A DNA stretch of 64,000 nt from Pocillopora verrucosa (taxonomy: Eukaryota > Cnidaria > Anthozoa > Scleractinia > Pocilloporidae). The position numbers were made by a program, and so were the translations under genes. Location of the stretch: the NCBI RefSeq assembly GCF_036669915.1, contig NC_089318.1, positions 19,920,405 to 19,984,404 on the forward strand. The letters run 5' to 3'. This document shows, piece by piece, positions 1-13,190 of this stretch (positions within the stretch are counted from its first letter, which is position 1; every line of letters starts with the position of its first letter). Under the pieces are notes generated by a model. It searched no databases. It was given only the letters and a program-made list of their open reading frames with translations, and was not told the DNA's origin.

Positions 1-368
1 TGAGTTCCCTTACCTAACCAGTCCACAAAAGGCAAAATTAATACTCATTAAATCAAGTTGTTTAAGTCTAAGGAAGTGACTTCTTTTTACCATTCACCCC
101 AACATATGATATAAAGTGTCACTTCTTCTTGCAGTGCAAATATGTTATCTTGCAAATAGTTGATGAGAACATACAAGCTTATCAGTTAGAGGGTATTTTT
201 TGATAAAGAACCAGATTCTCCTGTCTTATTTGAAAGGCTAATTTATGACTCTCTTGAGAGAATCACTCATAAGATTTTAGAAGCAACAGGGTAAAGCATT
301 TGTGGCAGCTATCATGATTCACAAAATCAGTTCAATGCATACAATCTGGAAGATTATATAATATTCAC

Positions 369-2349
369 CTCAGCTTTGAGTTTCTCCAGAAGTAATGTAG
401 TTGGTCTGAGAAATTTTTCTGTAAAGCTCCTATGTGACCCATTAAACTTCTGATTTAATATCTCCCTCAAGCTTTGTTGAACCCTATTGCTACAAGGGTA
501 ACTGTTTCCATAGTGAACTGCAAGGGCACGTTGTGCAGTTATAAGAGTGTCCTGGAAATTAAGAATAATCATGCTTACTGGTAATTAAACACTTAAAATC
601 TTATTCCCTCATTCAACAAGCAACACAGATCAGCTGTAAAATGAGGTATAATGTACCAAATCCTTACAATGAATTTTCACATGAATATACATCTCCAAAA
701 GTAAAGGGAAGTCATATCAGACAAAAACAATTACTGAAATAAATTAATAATCATTAAGAAATGAGAAAAAACTGAATCAAATGAACAAAACTAAAGAATA
801 ATGAAAAGGGAGAGAAAAGGAATAAAAAATAGATCTATTTGCTGACTGATGGCTGAATGCACCAGATGAGTAAATGACTGAGTGGTTGATTAGTTTATTT
901 ATTGATTAAAAGAAACAGATTGGCAACCAGGATAATTAAAGTTCATAAGGCAACCAGGTGTACAATCAGACATGGTTTGATGCTACTCTGGTTTAAAGAT
1001 TTAATGAATGTAACTGGGAAGTTACAATTCACAGACCCAATGTTTTGACACTCCTGTCTAGTGCCTACATTAAGGATGATCTAAATGCTGCAAAAAAGGG
1101 GTCCTTTTATACTCTCACTAATTAGCTGCACTTTTTTCTGACGAGGCGTAAATAGAGGTAAATAGATTGGCAACCATTACCATTACATTTTTGGCTTGAA
1201 TGAACCCAGTCTCTTTAGATGGTCTTAAATCTGCTGATCAATAGATTTCTCTATTACAATGCAATATTGAGACAAATCTTAACACTCATGGCTCAATCGT
1301 TTTGATTCAATTAGAAAGCTAGATTACTACTTGTTTTCTCCAGCACATTCATCATGCTATTTTTCTTGGTTATTCATCTATCAAATGTATCCATTTTGAC
1401 CTTGAATGACTTATTGTGGTTTCGAACCATCAGTCCATATTGATTTCTTTCACTTTCGAAAATTTCTGTACAGTTTCTCTTAAATCTCCATATCAAATTC
1501 ACTCATATCCAGTACTGATTATAACCAACGATGACCACAAACCATACACTTAACCTTATAACTTCCACAAGTGATTAATATGTAAGGTATCCTCGTAATG
1601 TCCCTACATTATCCAGCTAACGGGTAATCAAGTACTAAAAGTGATCAGATATAAGTCGTTATCTCGATCCAACGCTAAAATTTTGTTATTTATTGACCGA
1701 AGGAAATGTGTAGCAGCTGGAGGGTAAATTGGAAATTTAATAACCAGATCTTGGAAGTGAAAGGGTTGACAGACCTACACCAGTAGATTTCGAAATCAAC
1801 AGCGAACAAAATTAATATTTGCATACAAATTTCATACTTCCGGTTTACCTAAGTCCATCAAATAATTCTGTTTTGCTTTCAAGGAAGTTCTCAAATCCCT
1901 TTTTTAGATTAAGTAAGGTAGCATATAAAGGGATTCAAACTTATGCTTTTCCTCAGACGATCACAGGTTACTTATTTCATGAAATCCATGAACTGTGAAC
2001 ATGCATAAATAAAATTTCACAGCAAACTGTTTCGAAGGCCCCTATATCAACATCTACAAACACTGGCTGAATGAATGAGCGTAAGGATTTACTCGATCAT
2101 ACCTGTGTATGACCGAGGAGAGCCTGTCTTTTTGTACCACCATATAATTACGATGAAAGAAACAGAAACGCTTACGATCGCAAGTTTATTCACTTTGAAG
2201 AAACTGCTGCATATCAAGTAAAATTGAATGTGTACTGTTTGCTGAGGCAGTTCAGAAGTCTTTTTTGCTCGACATTCATTTCAACATTCATTTATAAATT
2301 AATAATAAAGTATTTTCCTCACCTCTACAGTAAGCGAAGTGGAAGCCAT
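369..2349 (-). CDS. Unrecognised protein, 5' part only (paralogue of the gene at 31839-35146)
   Basis: Two coding exons can be placed. Exon 1 is 2323-2349: it starts with ATG, encodes MASTSLTVE and ends at a GTGAGG donor. Exon 2 is 369-551 (61 codons, phase 0 at both ends), with a CCAG acceptor and a GTGAAT donor. Exon 2 aligns over its whole length with exon 2 of the gene at 31839, which is also 183 nt: both share a pattern of Y..x.YP, a long helix-like stretch, SFT..F..PT and a Leu/Glu-rich end. The matching short first exon in both genes supports the start. I do not recognise the family and see no signal peptide. The 1.77-kb intron at 552-2322 shows no gene. Later exons must lie left of the window; none is visible in 1-368. 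Confidence 0.6.
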
Positions 2350-3129
2350 TGTAAACATTCCAGTTTTCAGTTTCCGCGAAAAACCGGATGACGTAATTCT
2401 AAACCTAAAATTAGGAATTGGATCGGACTGGCCCATATCTTTCCAGAATGGACTGGGTTAACGTCAGCGGAGAATGATATTCTATGTTTTCGTGCCAATT
2501 TTTAAAATCTCTCTTTTTCAGGTTTTATTCTCTCTTATACCATATTTATAGTGAAACCCAAGAGCTACTTTTGGTCCAATTTCGCGGTCCTAACACATAA
2601 CCCATTGTTTAGAAACTATAGGAGGGTTTACCATGCATAAGAATTCTGGTGCGAATTAATTATTTGTCTTCAGTTCATGTAAATGAGATAAGCATTGGTC
2701 AAACGAAACTCTGCCCTAAAAACGAACACTCCTACACGGTGGAAGGATAAATTTACCAATAGTACAACTGAAATGGTACAACAACAAGCCGTGGAAAGAG
2801 CAAGTATCCGTTTCCTCCTTAATAGCACTTTTTAAAATATTAAAATATCGAACAGTCTGAGTTTTCTATACCAAAGAAAGCACCCTTTGCCCGTTTCTGC
2901 TTAACCCTTCAACCCCGTCACCCATAATCCTTAACCCCTTCTTCACACTATTATCCAACTCTTTTTATGTGTCGGCTAATGAACAATCATCGAACTTTTA
3001 TCATTTTTGAATCGTTTGATCTAAGAGCTGTCCTGAGTGGACAATAGCTCTATTCCATTTGTATCAAGAAAGCTTCGAGTTCACTTTCCATTTCACCCAT
3101 AGAAAGATATTTCGTGATTTGGCTTCTAG
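2350..3129. other. Intergenic, between the left-edge gene and copy A
   Basis: This is the upstream region of the left-edge gene and the 3' flank of copy A, whose stop lies at 3130-3132. AT-rich DNA with a C-rich stretch near 2890-2945. I see no ORF, RNA gene or clear repeat. Confidence 0.5.
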
Positions 3130-5324
3130 CTAAGAATTGCTATCAGTTTCTTCATCCCAGAGTGTGATGTACTGATTCGCCCGCAGTTGCTCTACTCCTG
3201 GGAGTCCTTCATACGGGTACTCTGCGTCAATACCGTATCCAGTTATGTACACCTTGGTTTCTTTCGGCTGAAATTAACAATTTAATAAATAGATAAATAA
3301 AAAAACTGGTAAATAGTTAGATAAAAGATGATAAATAATGGGTAACGTCGACTTTGGGAAGACTGATACCCTTAGGTGGTGTTTTACCAGTACCTAGAAT
3401 CTTTTTTATCAGACTATAGTAATTTCGGGCGTTAAAAATTGCAGCAATATTTTATTGGTAATACATTGAACGAAAGATATTTGGAAAAATTGCTTCATTA
3501 GCGCTTTGATAAAGTATTGTTTCTGATTTTGGTATTTGTGGGAAATAATTAAGTAGTTCGAAAGTTACATACCTGGATCTTCCTCACGTAATTAACCACT
3601 TCTGTAAACTAAGACAAAAGAGAGATTTCTACTGAGTAATTCAGTGGTTCTGTTAGCATTAAATGTTGGTAATCAATAAACTCCAAACACCGAATCAATC
3701 TTGGCCTCGCTCTATCTCTTATACACCCGTTTTCTTTCTTCTTAAGTAATCACACTATATCCGATAAAAAAAATAGTACCAGCAGTTGGAACTAAGTGAG
3801 AAACGAGGTGTAGGTTGACAAACTGATTTTTAGAGATTCATTTTAAATTTTGGCTGCATAAGCTCAGGTTTTTTCGATTGAAGACTTTCCAAATCATCGT
3901 TGCGAAATGAGTTTCATACCTTGTGGACTCCCACCTCAGAACTAAGCTGTTTCGGCATATAATCTCACGCACTGCGCATTCATTACTAATTATGTGCCAT
4001 TTCTTACTCTCCAATGCTAATGTAATATGTAGTCAGCTATAAACCCTCTGATTACAATACCTACCGATGCATGTTCTTTAGATGCATTAGACCTCGCACC
4101 AACTATCACAGTGGTGGCTTGGAAGAAAAAATCGAACACGTCCTCCTTGAAGCCAGAGTCTAAGCAATAACCAAGAACTGGTTTCTCCTTGAAGAATAGC
4201 ACAAATCCTATGAATGAAAATTAAATGTTAACGATTCTTTTCATACTTCAAATTTAAAAGCTCTATTGGAATTAGGTGTGATCATCATCTGAAATTTACT
4301 TGTTCAGCCTAGAACTTACTGTTTGAGATTTGGTCTTCTTCTGGGCCAGTTTAAACTGGCTTAGCAAAGCTTTGTTTTATGCTCGAAGCGTAATTGTTCG
4401 ATTGAAAGCCCGAGGCTGACAATCACGTCCCCGGCCAGCTACGCATTGACCGTACGGTCTTCGCGACATAAACAGTTACCCAGGTCATCGTTCAAAACTG
4501 TTTGTAACCTACCATAACATATTCCGCTATGAAGAGTTTTGTGGATTTTCATGGAGAACTGTTTTTCGTCATCCAGGTAGGTTGGGTCTCCTTCTTGCTG
4601 ACATACTACCCAATCTGCTATTTGTTCCTTCAAGGAAGAACGAAAAAAATACTTAAATGGAAAAACACTGCATCTTAGCGCATATAACAGGTGATTCATG
4701 ACTTACCAGTGTATACAGGTGGAGCATTTCGTCCAGTCTGCATGTCTTTAATTTATGTTGCACCTCAGGGCCAGACAACACTCTTAGGCGAGGTTCACCA
4801 GCCAAATGTCTCCTCTCGCTCTCGAACAAAAATAGCAAAGGGAGCTCACCAGCATGATCCAAGTGGTTGTTTGTGATGAAAACATTCCTTGGGAACTCGT
4901 TGTGAGCTGGAAATGCAAAATAAGGTTGTCTAGAGAAAAAATATCTGTGGGGCAACATTCAACTGATAAAGGTAGACTATGACTGAGGATTTCACACAGA
5001 TGGGTTTAAAACACAAGGGCAAAACTGAACGATCACCGCAAATCGAGGAAGGAGTGGTAGGAATTTCACTAACCGAGTCTCTCCCTGCAAGCCTTGAGGA
5101 CACCAGCTCCAACATCTGCCAAAAGCAAAGGTTTTCCTTCATGAAACACAATTCCGGAGGAGCTTGGCTGGCCATGAAGGACGGCTGAAACCGGTTTCAA
5201 ATGGCATTGTAAATAAATGATTGTTTATTTTTCATTTTAGAGTAGACGTTACTTCTAAAAAGAGGGAGAAGGGAGGGGTTTTGGTTTGTGCAGAAATTTA
5301 ATCTGCACGCCATCTTTTAATCCT

Positions 5325-5532
5325 TAACCCTTTAACTCCTAGGAGTAAACCAAGACAGAATTTCTCCTTACAATATCAATACAATGTCAAGAAGGCAAGT
5401 GATAAGAATAAAGAGAAATATCAATTGGGCAATTGTTAGTTGATCCAATACCAAATTCTCCAAATTAACATCATGAGAACTGTATGGCAGACAGTAAGGA
5501 GAATTAATTAAAAGATTTGGAATGAAAGGGTT
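5325..5532. repeat. Small interspersed repeat (MITE-like), intron 14 of copy A
   Basis: It starts AACCCTTTAACTCC and ends with an inverted AAAGGGTT. Much of the interior matches a second copy at 35263-35468 and a partial third at 59733-59892, including shared stretches such as GTTGATCCAATA and CAGAATTTCTCCT. Three dispersed copies with short inverted ends suggest a non-autonomous DNA transposon. No coding capacity. Confidence 0.65.
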
Positions 5533-7497
5533 CATCCTTAGCCACGCAAGAAGTCGTGAAAGTTATAATCGATACAGTCGCCATGGCAATTGGCATGCCA
5601 TGATAAAAAAGAAGAAGTAAGGCAACTATCTGTGGATCAAACATAAAAGACGGTAAACATGGAGAGTGAAAGAAGCACTTAAAGGAATCTCTGAATGACC
5701 AAAAGAGACTATTTCAGGTGTACAGTTATAGGATATGGGGAAGTAAAAATCTCACGGAGAATATGCAGGAAGAATTCTGCTTAGGCTAAGCTGTAACAAG
5801 TTGACCGATCTATTTTACACTGTAAAAAATAAAAAAGTGTGCAGTTTCTACAGTACCTGTTGTTCCTGTCCCAGTCCCCACGCAGTAAAGCTGCACTGTG
5901 ATTTTGCGTGAAGTTATTTGTCCTCTTAGTATGTTGAGTAGAAAATTCATTTCGGGTCGTGATTTTTCGGGCTTCAGACACCCACTTATAATTTCTTTTA
6001 GCTTTAAAACCAGTTCCTCCCCAACTTCCTCAGTAGGAATATTCTGGAAAAAATACGAGCGCTCTTAGATATAAAACATTACCAACGAATTACCAATAAT
6101 ACATAGAGTGACTGTCGTAACCATAAGTAATTCGTCCGCAACTCGTATGCTTAAAAGCCAATGTTTGGACCCCTCCAGTGATTTATAGAAAAGCTTTCTG
6201 GTCGAAAGATTCACAGGTAGCAGGTTGTCCTCACTCGTTATAATACTAATTACTACATAGATATAGTGTTTTTCGCGCACGCCGATTGGTTAGCTCGGAA
6301 GTGATTAGCCAGTACTATTCACCTTCGTACAGATGAAAAGACAAACCGCGTGTCAGTAGTTTAATTCCCAACCAAGTAGGGAATATTGACAGAAACAAAC
6401 TAATTGTCAGGTTTTTTTCTTTTTATTTACACTTAGATATTAATTCACTTTCATTGTAACTGAAAGTGGTGGATATCTATCTCCAATTTGGTAAATAATT
6501 GTCAATAGTCAATACTTGTTTCACCATTATCCTTGAAAATCTTCTAAAATTTTTGTTCGTTTCTACCCACCGGAATGGTCGGATTCTCTCCCGCCATTTT
6601 CTTGCTGAAAACCGTTTCATGCTGCAGAATGTTATCATACACCTCCCTGCCACTCAGGACTTCAATCAGACACAAACCTGGCGGAATAAAATTAAAAAAA
6701 CCTTAGTTGATAGGGCCATATTCCCATGGAATCTAATACAAAGATATTTTTGGAGATCGATATTAACTTGATGTCAATTTATGGATACGGATATCTAAAG
6801 GATCTGAAATACTATAAATTTATAGCGAAGACAATTTATTAGGACATACTCTAGTACCTCCTTATTCCTTAATAATTAGGCCGGATATGTATTTAGCTGT
6901 ATTTTAGAGACAAGGTATAGTATCCGGTCTCGGGGACATAACAGACAAGCAAAATAGTGGGCAAATACACAAACAAACAAAACGGTGAGAAAGGTAATTA
7001 ATACTCACTTTAACTATCAGTAAAACTCACCAAAACTATGAACATCAGCTGTCTTGGAATAACGTCCTCCAGAGGTGACCACTTCAGGCGCCATGTAACG
7101 ATACGAGCCAATCTGGGTTTTTGTTTGACGTGTCCCTTCAGTCGCACGAGCAAGACCAAAGTCTCCGAGTTTGAGTACTGTGTGGTCAGCTGACAACTGA
7201 AAAATACCGTGTACAACGGATTGACTAAAACCAGCCAGCTCGTGATGATTAACATACAAACACGATATGTGAGAGAGCCGACGCAAACCTGCACTGGTTA
7301 TTTTAGCCAGTGCAGGGAATGATGAAGACAATCAATTTTTTCAAACTTACAAAAATGTTTTCAGGTTTAACATCTCTATGTACGATATTGAGCGAGTGAA
7401 GATGCTCAATGGCAGAGCCAATATCCGCTAAGAATCTGACGGAAAAATCTTTTCCCTGTCCGTCTCCATGGTTTTTCTCCAGATAGGCTTTAAGAGT

Positions 7498-7500
7498 TCA
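7498..7500 (-). other. In-frame TGA stop in kinase exon 11 of copy A
   Basis: Copy A reads E-F-M-E-G-stop-T-L-K-A-Y-L-E-K-N where copy B reads E-F-M-A-G-G-N-L-K-A-Y-L-E-K-N. The second glycine codon (GGA) of copy B is TGA here. The rest of the exon stays in frame up to HRDVKPENIF, so this is a single nonsense change and not a frame slip. Confidence 0.85.
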
Positions 7501-7823
7501 TCCCTCCATGAACTCCATCACTATCGCCAGCTGATTCTGAATGGAGATGCATTGAAGGACCTCCACTATTTTGGAGTGTTTTGCCTCCCTAGAAACAAGG
7601 AACGTTCACGACTGCTATAGAATTTTTCTCTCACTAGATGGTGCTCTTTGTCAGGTTTATATGGAAAGAAGAATACAAAATGTTATTAAAGTGAATCTCT
7701 TTTCGTATTCACGGACTAGCTTTATTGATTAACGATAAAAGCCCAGAATAGCTTTGATGCTGCCACTGTATTGAACCCTCGGCTTCTGGGGTATTGCATC
7801 TGTAATCTCTATTTCATAGTAAC

Positions 7824-8040
7824 GAGCAGAATATCTGCCAAAAGTGCTATTAATGTCACAATTTCAAATAAGACAAGATATTCGTGACTTGATTAGATAG
7901 CCTTTTGCAACGTTAATCAGTCTAACCATTACCAAAAGACACATTTTTTTCTACTAACATGTTCATGAGAGTCCTACGCTTAAACATGTTTTAGCCTTGA
8001 ACCAAAGATCCGGACTCTGACCTCCATCAATCCGTCAGGA
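7824..8040. repeat. About 215-bp dispersed repeat, first copy (intron 10 of copy A)
   Basis: It begins GAGCAGAATATCTGCC and is highly similar, in the same orientation, to 12868-13081. It shares blocks such as AAGATATTCGTGACTTGAT and TTGCAACGTTAATCAGTCTA. I do not recognise the family. Copy B has no match in the equivalent introns, so both insertions probably came after the tandem duplication. Confidence 0.7.
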
Positions 8041-10734
8041 AGATTTTTCTCAGACATTACCTTTGATACCAGAGGGGAAACATTAAAAAATATTAGCGTG
8101 CGCTGGAGAAAAATAGATTTCGTTTCCTGAAACTTGACGTGTAGCGCTGTACCGGGGTTGAGCCATCGATCAGATATCAAGTTCCAAAATAAAGTCGCGT
8201 GTCAATTCATGACTAATAGAATACTTCAAACATCACTATTATACTAACCTTAGTGTGTCCACTTCTCGCTCAAAGTCCTCTATCTGTTTGCGGCTCTCGA
8301 TATTCTTCAAGATCTTTACAGCCACATCACGGCCGCCCTTCTTAGCTCTAAAAACCTGGCCAAAGCTGCCTTCGCCAAGTGGATCGAGGTAGCCTGGGTC
8401 TAGCTTGCTTATTACTTTCTGGCTTACCCGAGTCAATGTTTCTAATGCTTCTAGGTCTTCTGTCTGTCGAGATAAAATCAAGCACACAATGATCATATGA
8501 ACATCAGGGGCTAAAAGTGAGGAAGGTTATCCCGATATAGTGGGATGCTGGTCTATCAGCAGGGTTTTTTAAACAATGCGAGATGGAGAAAAGAAGTACC
8601 ATAAAAACTCACATAAAAAACAAACAAACAAAGGTATATATATAAACAAAAAAAACAAATTGTTCATGATGTAGCTAACGTTGACAATGATGTGGCTAAC
8701 GTTTGGTCCGATAGAAAGTTATTCAACTTGTGTGGCATATACTAAAACAACCATTTACTACACTGTCATTGACAATGGCTGATATTAACTTCACTTCAGT
8801 TAACAATGTTTATTAGTGTCCGTACCTGAAACCAGCAGTTTGTTGTAATTTGCAAATTGTTTACTTTAAGACGTAAACATTTCATTCAACACCATTAGTT
8901 TCGAGACTATTTAATCATCTGAGTTTTATGAGGTGAAACATTTGAACAACTTACTTCAATTGCAACAATGCCAAATTTTTCTCTCAACTCTGAACTTTCC
9001 CTCATAACTGCGGTAGCGAGTTTGAGAATGGAATCTTCGTTGCTCCAAGCGTTTGCACGACTTCTTTCGTACACTTTCCTTTTATTAAACACTTCAAAAC
9101 CATTAATCTTGATGGGATAATTAGCAAACTTTCTGTCATCAGGAAAAGAGGCTGTTTCAGCGTAGCAAATAGCTTCATCTGTTCCGCCTGTGTTGCAAAG
9201 TTAGGGCAGTTTTCAAACCAATAAACTAGCAATTAAGCATACAAAACATTTTTTGCTTCCCTTGACAAGACACTGGAAATAATGAAAAAAGTTGCTCCTT
9301 AAGACCTGACATTTCTTCCACAATAATGGCAGTCACCACCTAACGATTCAGTGCAATGGAGAATTATTCTGGTTGTTACACGCCTTCAAAATTAGATGTT
9401 AGTTTGATAGGGGTCACCTACTGCATCACTGCTAAATGAAACAGCACGATCACGAGAATAAGGAAAATGATCGCACAATAAAGAAGTTCGTGATTATCAA
9501 ACAAATTCTCCTTGTCAGTAACATAGGAAATGTACCAGGAGCAGTATGGATAATATACACATTAAAGTGGGGTTGTTAAGTGACGAAGCTAACCTTTCAG
9601 GCGTAGTAGCGCAAAAGTTTCCTTCTCAGTCTCTTGCTGGTGACAAGAGTTTTCATCACCAACAATCAGAATTTCCAAGGAGCTGTTACTTCGCATGAAG
9701 GACTTACAAAGACGAATAGCTTGTGCGTATCTACTGATGGAAATCTTGCAATGTTGTAGGATTTTCTGCTTTACTTCTTCAGATGAAGGGGATGAACACT
9801 CTAAAGTTCTCCATGCTTCTATTTCTTTTTTCACTCCGTGGTAAAAGAACAAAGCAGTCACTTTGGTACTTGATTCTGTTATAAGCTGAAGTGAAGATAA
9901 TAAGCAGGGTTACTTTGCGTTTGCTTAACACCGCCACGTGATTAATCCATAAAACACCTGCCATCCTCTCCACCAATCAGATTCCAAACTTCAAACAGTG
10001 TGCCTTTTTTACTTTGCGTTCTAATCACAACAGTCCTAATTGGCTGTTATGATTACTTTGATTTTGGTTTTACTGACCCGAATTAGGTTGTCACGCCTTG
10101 CTTTCATCGCATCCAAAGTCCACTGAACCTTCTCGACGGAGTACACGCCTAAGGATGAAGCCATTTTAATCTACGTTAGACTTATTTTCTTTGGATTTCC
10201 GTAAAGTTGACTTTAGATTCACGCTTTCCTTTGCCAGGTCATTCCATCCTCCCCTTTCCACTTTATCGTCGCTTCGAACCTTTGTCTCGCCCAGCTTAAT
10301 CTCATATCTTCAAACTACAACCGACACTCAAATGCTTCCCTCCTTTTTTCAGCTTCAAAATTTCTCCTTTTTTTTCTTTTACCTGGAGTTGATCATTCGC
10401 TAAGTGTACGTCAGTTGAAGGCTGTTCTTAAACACTACATACTTCGCATTGAGCGAAAACATCAACTTACCAAAGGGGTTTTTAGAGAATATATCTTGGA
10501 TGGTGGGACGAGACATCTGCTCGTAGTACTCGTCAGGCGACAATGCATTTGTCATGCTCATCGTGTGAAATATTATCTCCGAGGCCATGTTTTCTAGTGC
10601 AAGCTGTTGCCTAAGGTAATCTTCCCTTTGGATCCGCAGGTAAGATCTTTCATATTTCTATGTTACGGAAATTTCATTTAGAAAAAGTTATTGATACAGT
10701 AGAAGACTTTGACAACTTCCTCAGAGGAGGAAGT

Positions 10735-12857
10735 TCGTTAAGATTGGGGTTACTATTGCTTTGTCATTTGGTACATGACTGAAAGGAAAACTGTGATGTT
10801 CAGAGATGTTCGTGATCATCATAAACTGGATATGGATAAACTGTTGAAGTTTCATAACTGGGACAATGTTTATCAATGCGGAGATGTGAATGGAAAACTT
10901 AATCTTTTTTGTACCAAGATCAAGACCATGTTTGATGAGTGTTTTCCGGGTATATCAGTACGTGTGTCTAATAGGGACCCCCCGTTCTTTTCTCCTCTTA
11001 TCAAACATCTACTGGACCAACGGCGAAAATTGATTCGGCGAAGTAACATGTCAGGAAATTCTGTTTCGATTGAGATCCAAACTCTTCAAGAGAAAATCAA
11101 CAAGTTGATCAGAGATAATCAAGTTCGAGCAGTTAAAGGGAATTTTGAGAAACATAGTGCAGGATCCAAATCTTGGTGGTCAACAGTCAATTCCCTGACA
11201 GGAAGGAAGTCTACCAACTCGCAAGTAAGCTCAATTATCTCCCCGAGCGAGATCAATAATTTTTTCTGTTCCATTAACACTGATCCCCTTTATAAACCCA
11301 TTGACACTGTCACTATCCCGGAATCAAGCGAGATGCCTGTTTTAACGGTCTCCAGTGTTACCAGGAGTCTACTGAAATAAAAAGAACTGCCTCTGGTCCA
11401 GATGGAATCCCGTACTGGTTTTGGAAAGAGTTTGCGTACGACCTCGCTCCTGTTGTTACCCATATTTTCAACTGTTCTTTGGAAAATCACATTGTGCCTG
11501 ATCTTTGGAAATTGGCCGACATAACTCCCTTGCCTAAAGAGCCCAACTTTAAAAATTGCACACAGTTGCGGCCTATTTCGCTGACTAATGTAATAATGAG
11601 GGTTTTTGAACGTCTTGTATACAGACAAGAATTATCTCAATATATGAAGAACTTCATTAGCTTCGACCAGTTTGCATACCGTAAAGGCCACAATACGACA
11701 ATGGCCTTAATTAAGTGTCAATATGCTTGGCTGAAATGGCTTGAGTCGGGTTTTGATTGTGTTAGAATCTTCTCTTTTGATTTCAGCAAAGCTTTTGATT
11801 CGGTCCCTCATGATATCCTCTGCTCTAAGTTGAAAACACTTGATATAAATCCATACGTGACCAATTGGATTATTAGTTTTTTACAGAATAGGAAACAAAG
11901 AGTTGTTGTTGATGCCATTGTCACGGACTATGTAAATATCAATAGAGGTGTCCCTCAGGGGACAGTTTTAGGCCCTATACTATTTTCTATTATGGTCAAT
12001 GATATTAAGGCCATTCTACCAAATCAGAATTTACTTGTGAAATATGCTGATGATTTAACATTAAGTATTCCAGTAAAATCGCTGGCTAATAACGGCAATT
12101 TAGCAGCTGAGGAGGTCCGATCGATCGTCGCATGGACATCTGCTAATCGTATGCAACTAAACTTCAAGAAAACGTGGGAGATGCTTCTTAGAGGCAAATC
12201 CACTAAGGCCTTACCTGCTCCTCTGGTTTCTATAGAGCGTAAACCATGTCTGAAGTTGTTGGGTGTAACTTTTCAATCTGATCCGTGTAACTGGGACTTA
12301 CATTTTGATAATATTATATCGAAAGCCAGTAGTCGTCTGTACATCTTACGTGTTTGTAAATTCTATGGACTGCCGCTGGATCATCTTCATCTTCTCTTTA
12401 TCAGTCTTATTCTACCTATATTTACATATGCTGTAGAAGTATGGGGCTGCGCGTATTATCATAAGTATCTGAGTCGCATAGACAGGCTGTTCAAGAGAGC
12501 TTTTAAGCTTGGCTACTGTAAAGAGCTTTTTTCGATTGAAAATATTATTATTCTAAAAGATAAGAAGTTGTGGGCCAAGATCACCGACAGCGATTTTCCA
12601 ACAGCTTTAGATGACCTTTTGCCACCAGAGCGAACAATGGATACGCTACGTAAGAGGCGCCATAATCATATTCTCCCGCTTGTCAGAACTGAACGTTTCA
12701 AAAGGACCTTTATTAATAGATGTTTGTTCTCTTATTAGTTATTCAGTTAGTAATTTAGTTAGTTTATTAGTTTTATACTTGCTGATTTCATATCATTGTA
12801 ACTAAACACGTTTGTTGTTTAGAGTGCTTAATAAAGACTTATTATTATTATTATTAC
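10735..12857 (+). mobile_element. 5'-truncated non-LTR retrotransposon (LINE, CR1/L2-like) in intron 5 of copy A
   Basis: The insert lies antisense to the host gene between exon 6 (ends 10657) and exon 5 (starts 13232). The same intron in copy B is only 213 bp. It carries a reverse transcriptase and ends with AATAAAGACTT and an ATT microsatellite (about 12840-12857) instead of poly-A, which is typical of the CR1/L2 group. The apurinic-type endonuclease is missing, so the element is 5'-truncated. The left boundary is uncertain, somewhere between 10658 and 10775. I found no clear target-site duplication. Confidence 0.8.
10775..12738 (+). pseudogene. LINE ORF2 fragment: reverse transcriptase with one frame break
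   Basis: The first part (10775-11380) encodes the linker upstream of the reverse transcriptase. The second part is open in another frame from 11374 to the stop at 12738. The reading shifts near 11366-11376, just before the ASGPDGIP motif that opens the polymerase domain, so a small indel has broken the ORF. In the second frame I see FDFSKAFDSVPHDIL (palm), GVPQGTVLGPILF and the catalytic YADD at 12043-12054, followed by a thumb-like region and a C-terminal part rich in basic residues. In life such an enzyme copies its RNA into nicked chromosomal DNA. This copy is dead because of the missing 5' end and the frame break. Confidence 0.8.
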
Positions 12858-12867
12858 ATCGGAGAAG

Positions 12868-13081
12868 GAGCAGAATATCTGCCAAAAGTGCCATTGATGT
12901 CACAATTTCACGAGAGACAAGATATTCGTGACTTGATGGGATAAACTTTTGCAACGTTAATCAGTCTAATCATTACCAAAAGACACATTTTTTCCACTAA
13001 GATGTTCAAAAGAGTCCTAGGCTTGAACAAGTTTTAGCCTTGAACCAAAGACCCGGACTTTGATCTCCGTCAATCCGTCGG
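12868..13081. repeat. About 215-bp dispersed repeat, second copy (intron 5 of copy A)
   Basis: Same orientation and near-full-length match to 7824-8040. It directly follows the ATT tail of the LINE and directly precedes a GAGT microsatellite, so three repeats are stacked in one intron. Confidence 0.7.
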
Positions 13082-13190
13082 GAGTGAGTGAGTGAGGGGG
13101 TGAGTGAGTGAGTGAGTGAGGGGATGAGTGAGTGAGGGGGTGAGTGAGTGAGTGAGTGAGGGGGAGTGAGGGGGAGTGAGTGTGCTAAAG
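13079..13190. repeat. GAGT/GAGGGG microsatellite
   Basis: About 110 bp of GTGAGTGAGTGAG units broken by GAGGGGG and GGGGA variants. It lies about 40 bp from the donor of exon 5 of copy A. In the minus sense it reads as CACT-type repeats. The open frames across it are products of the repeat and are not genes. Confidence 0.85.
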
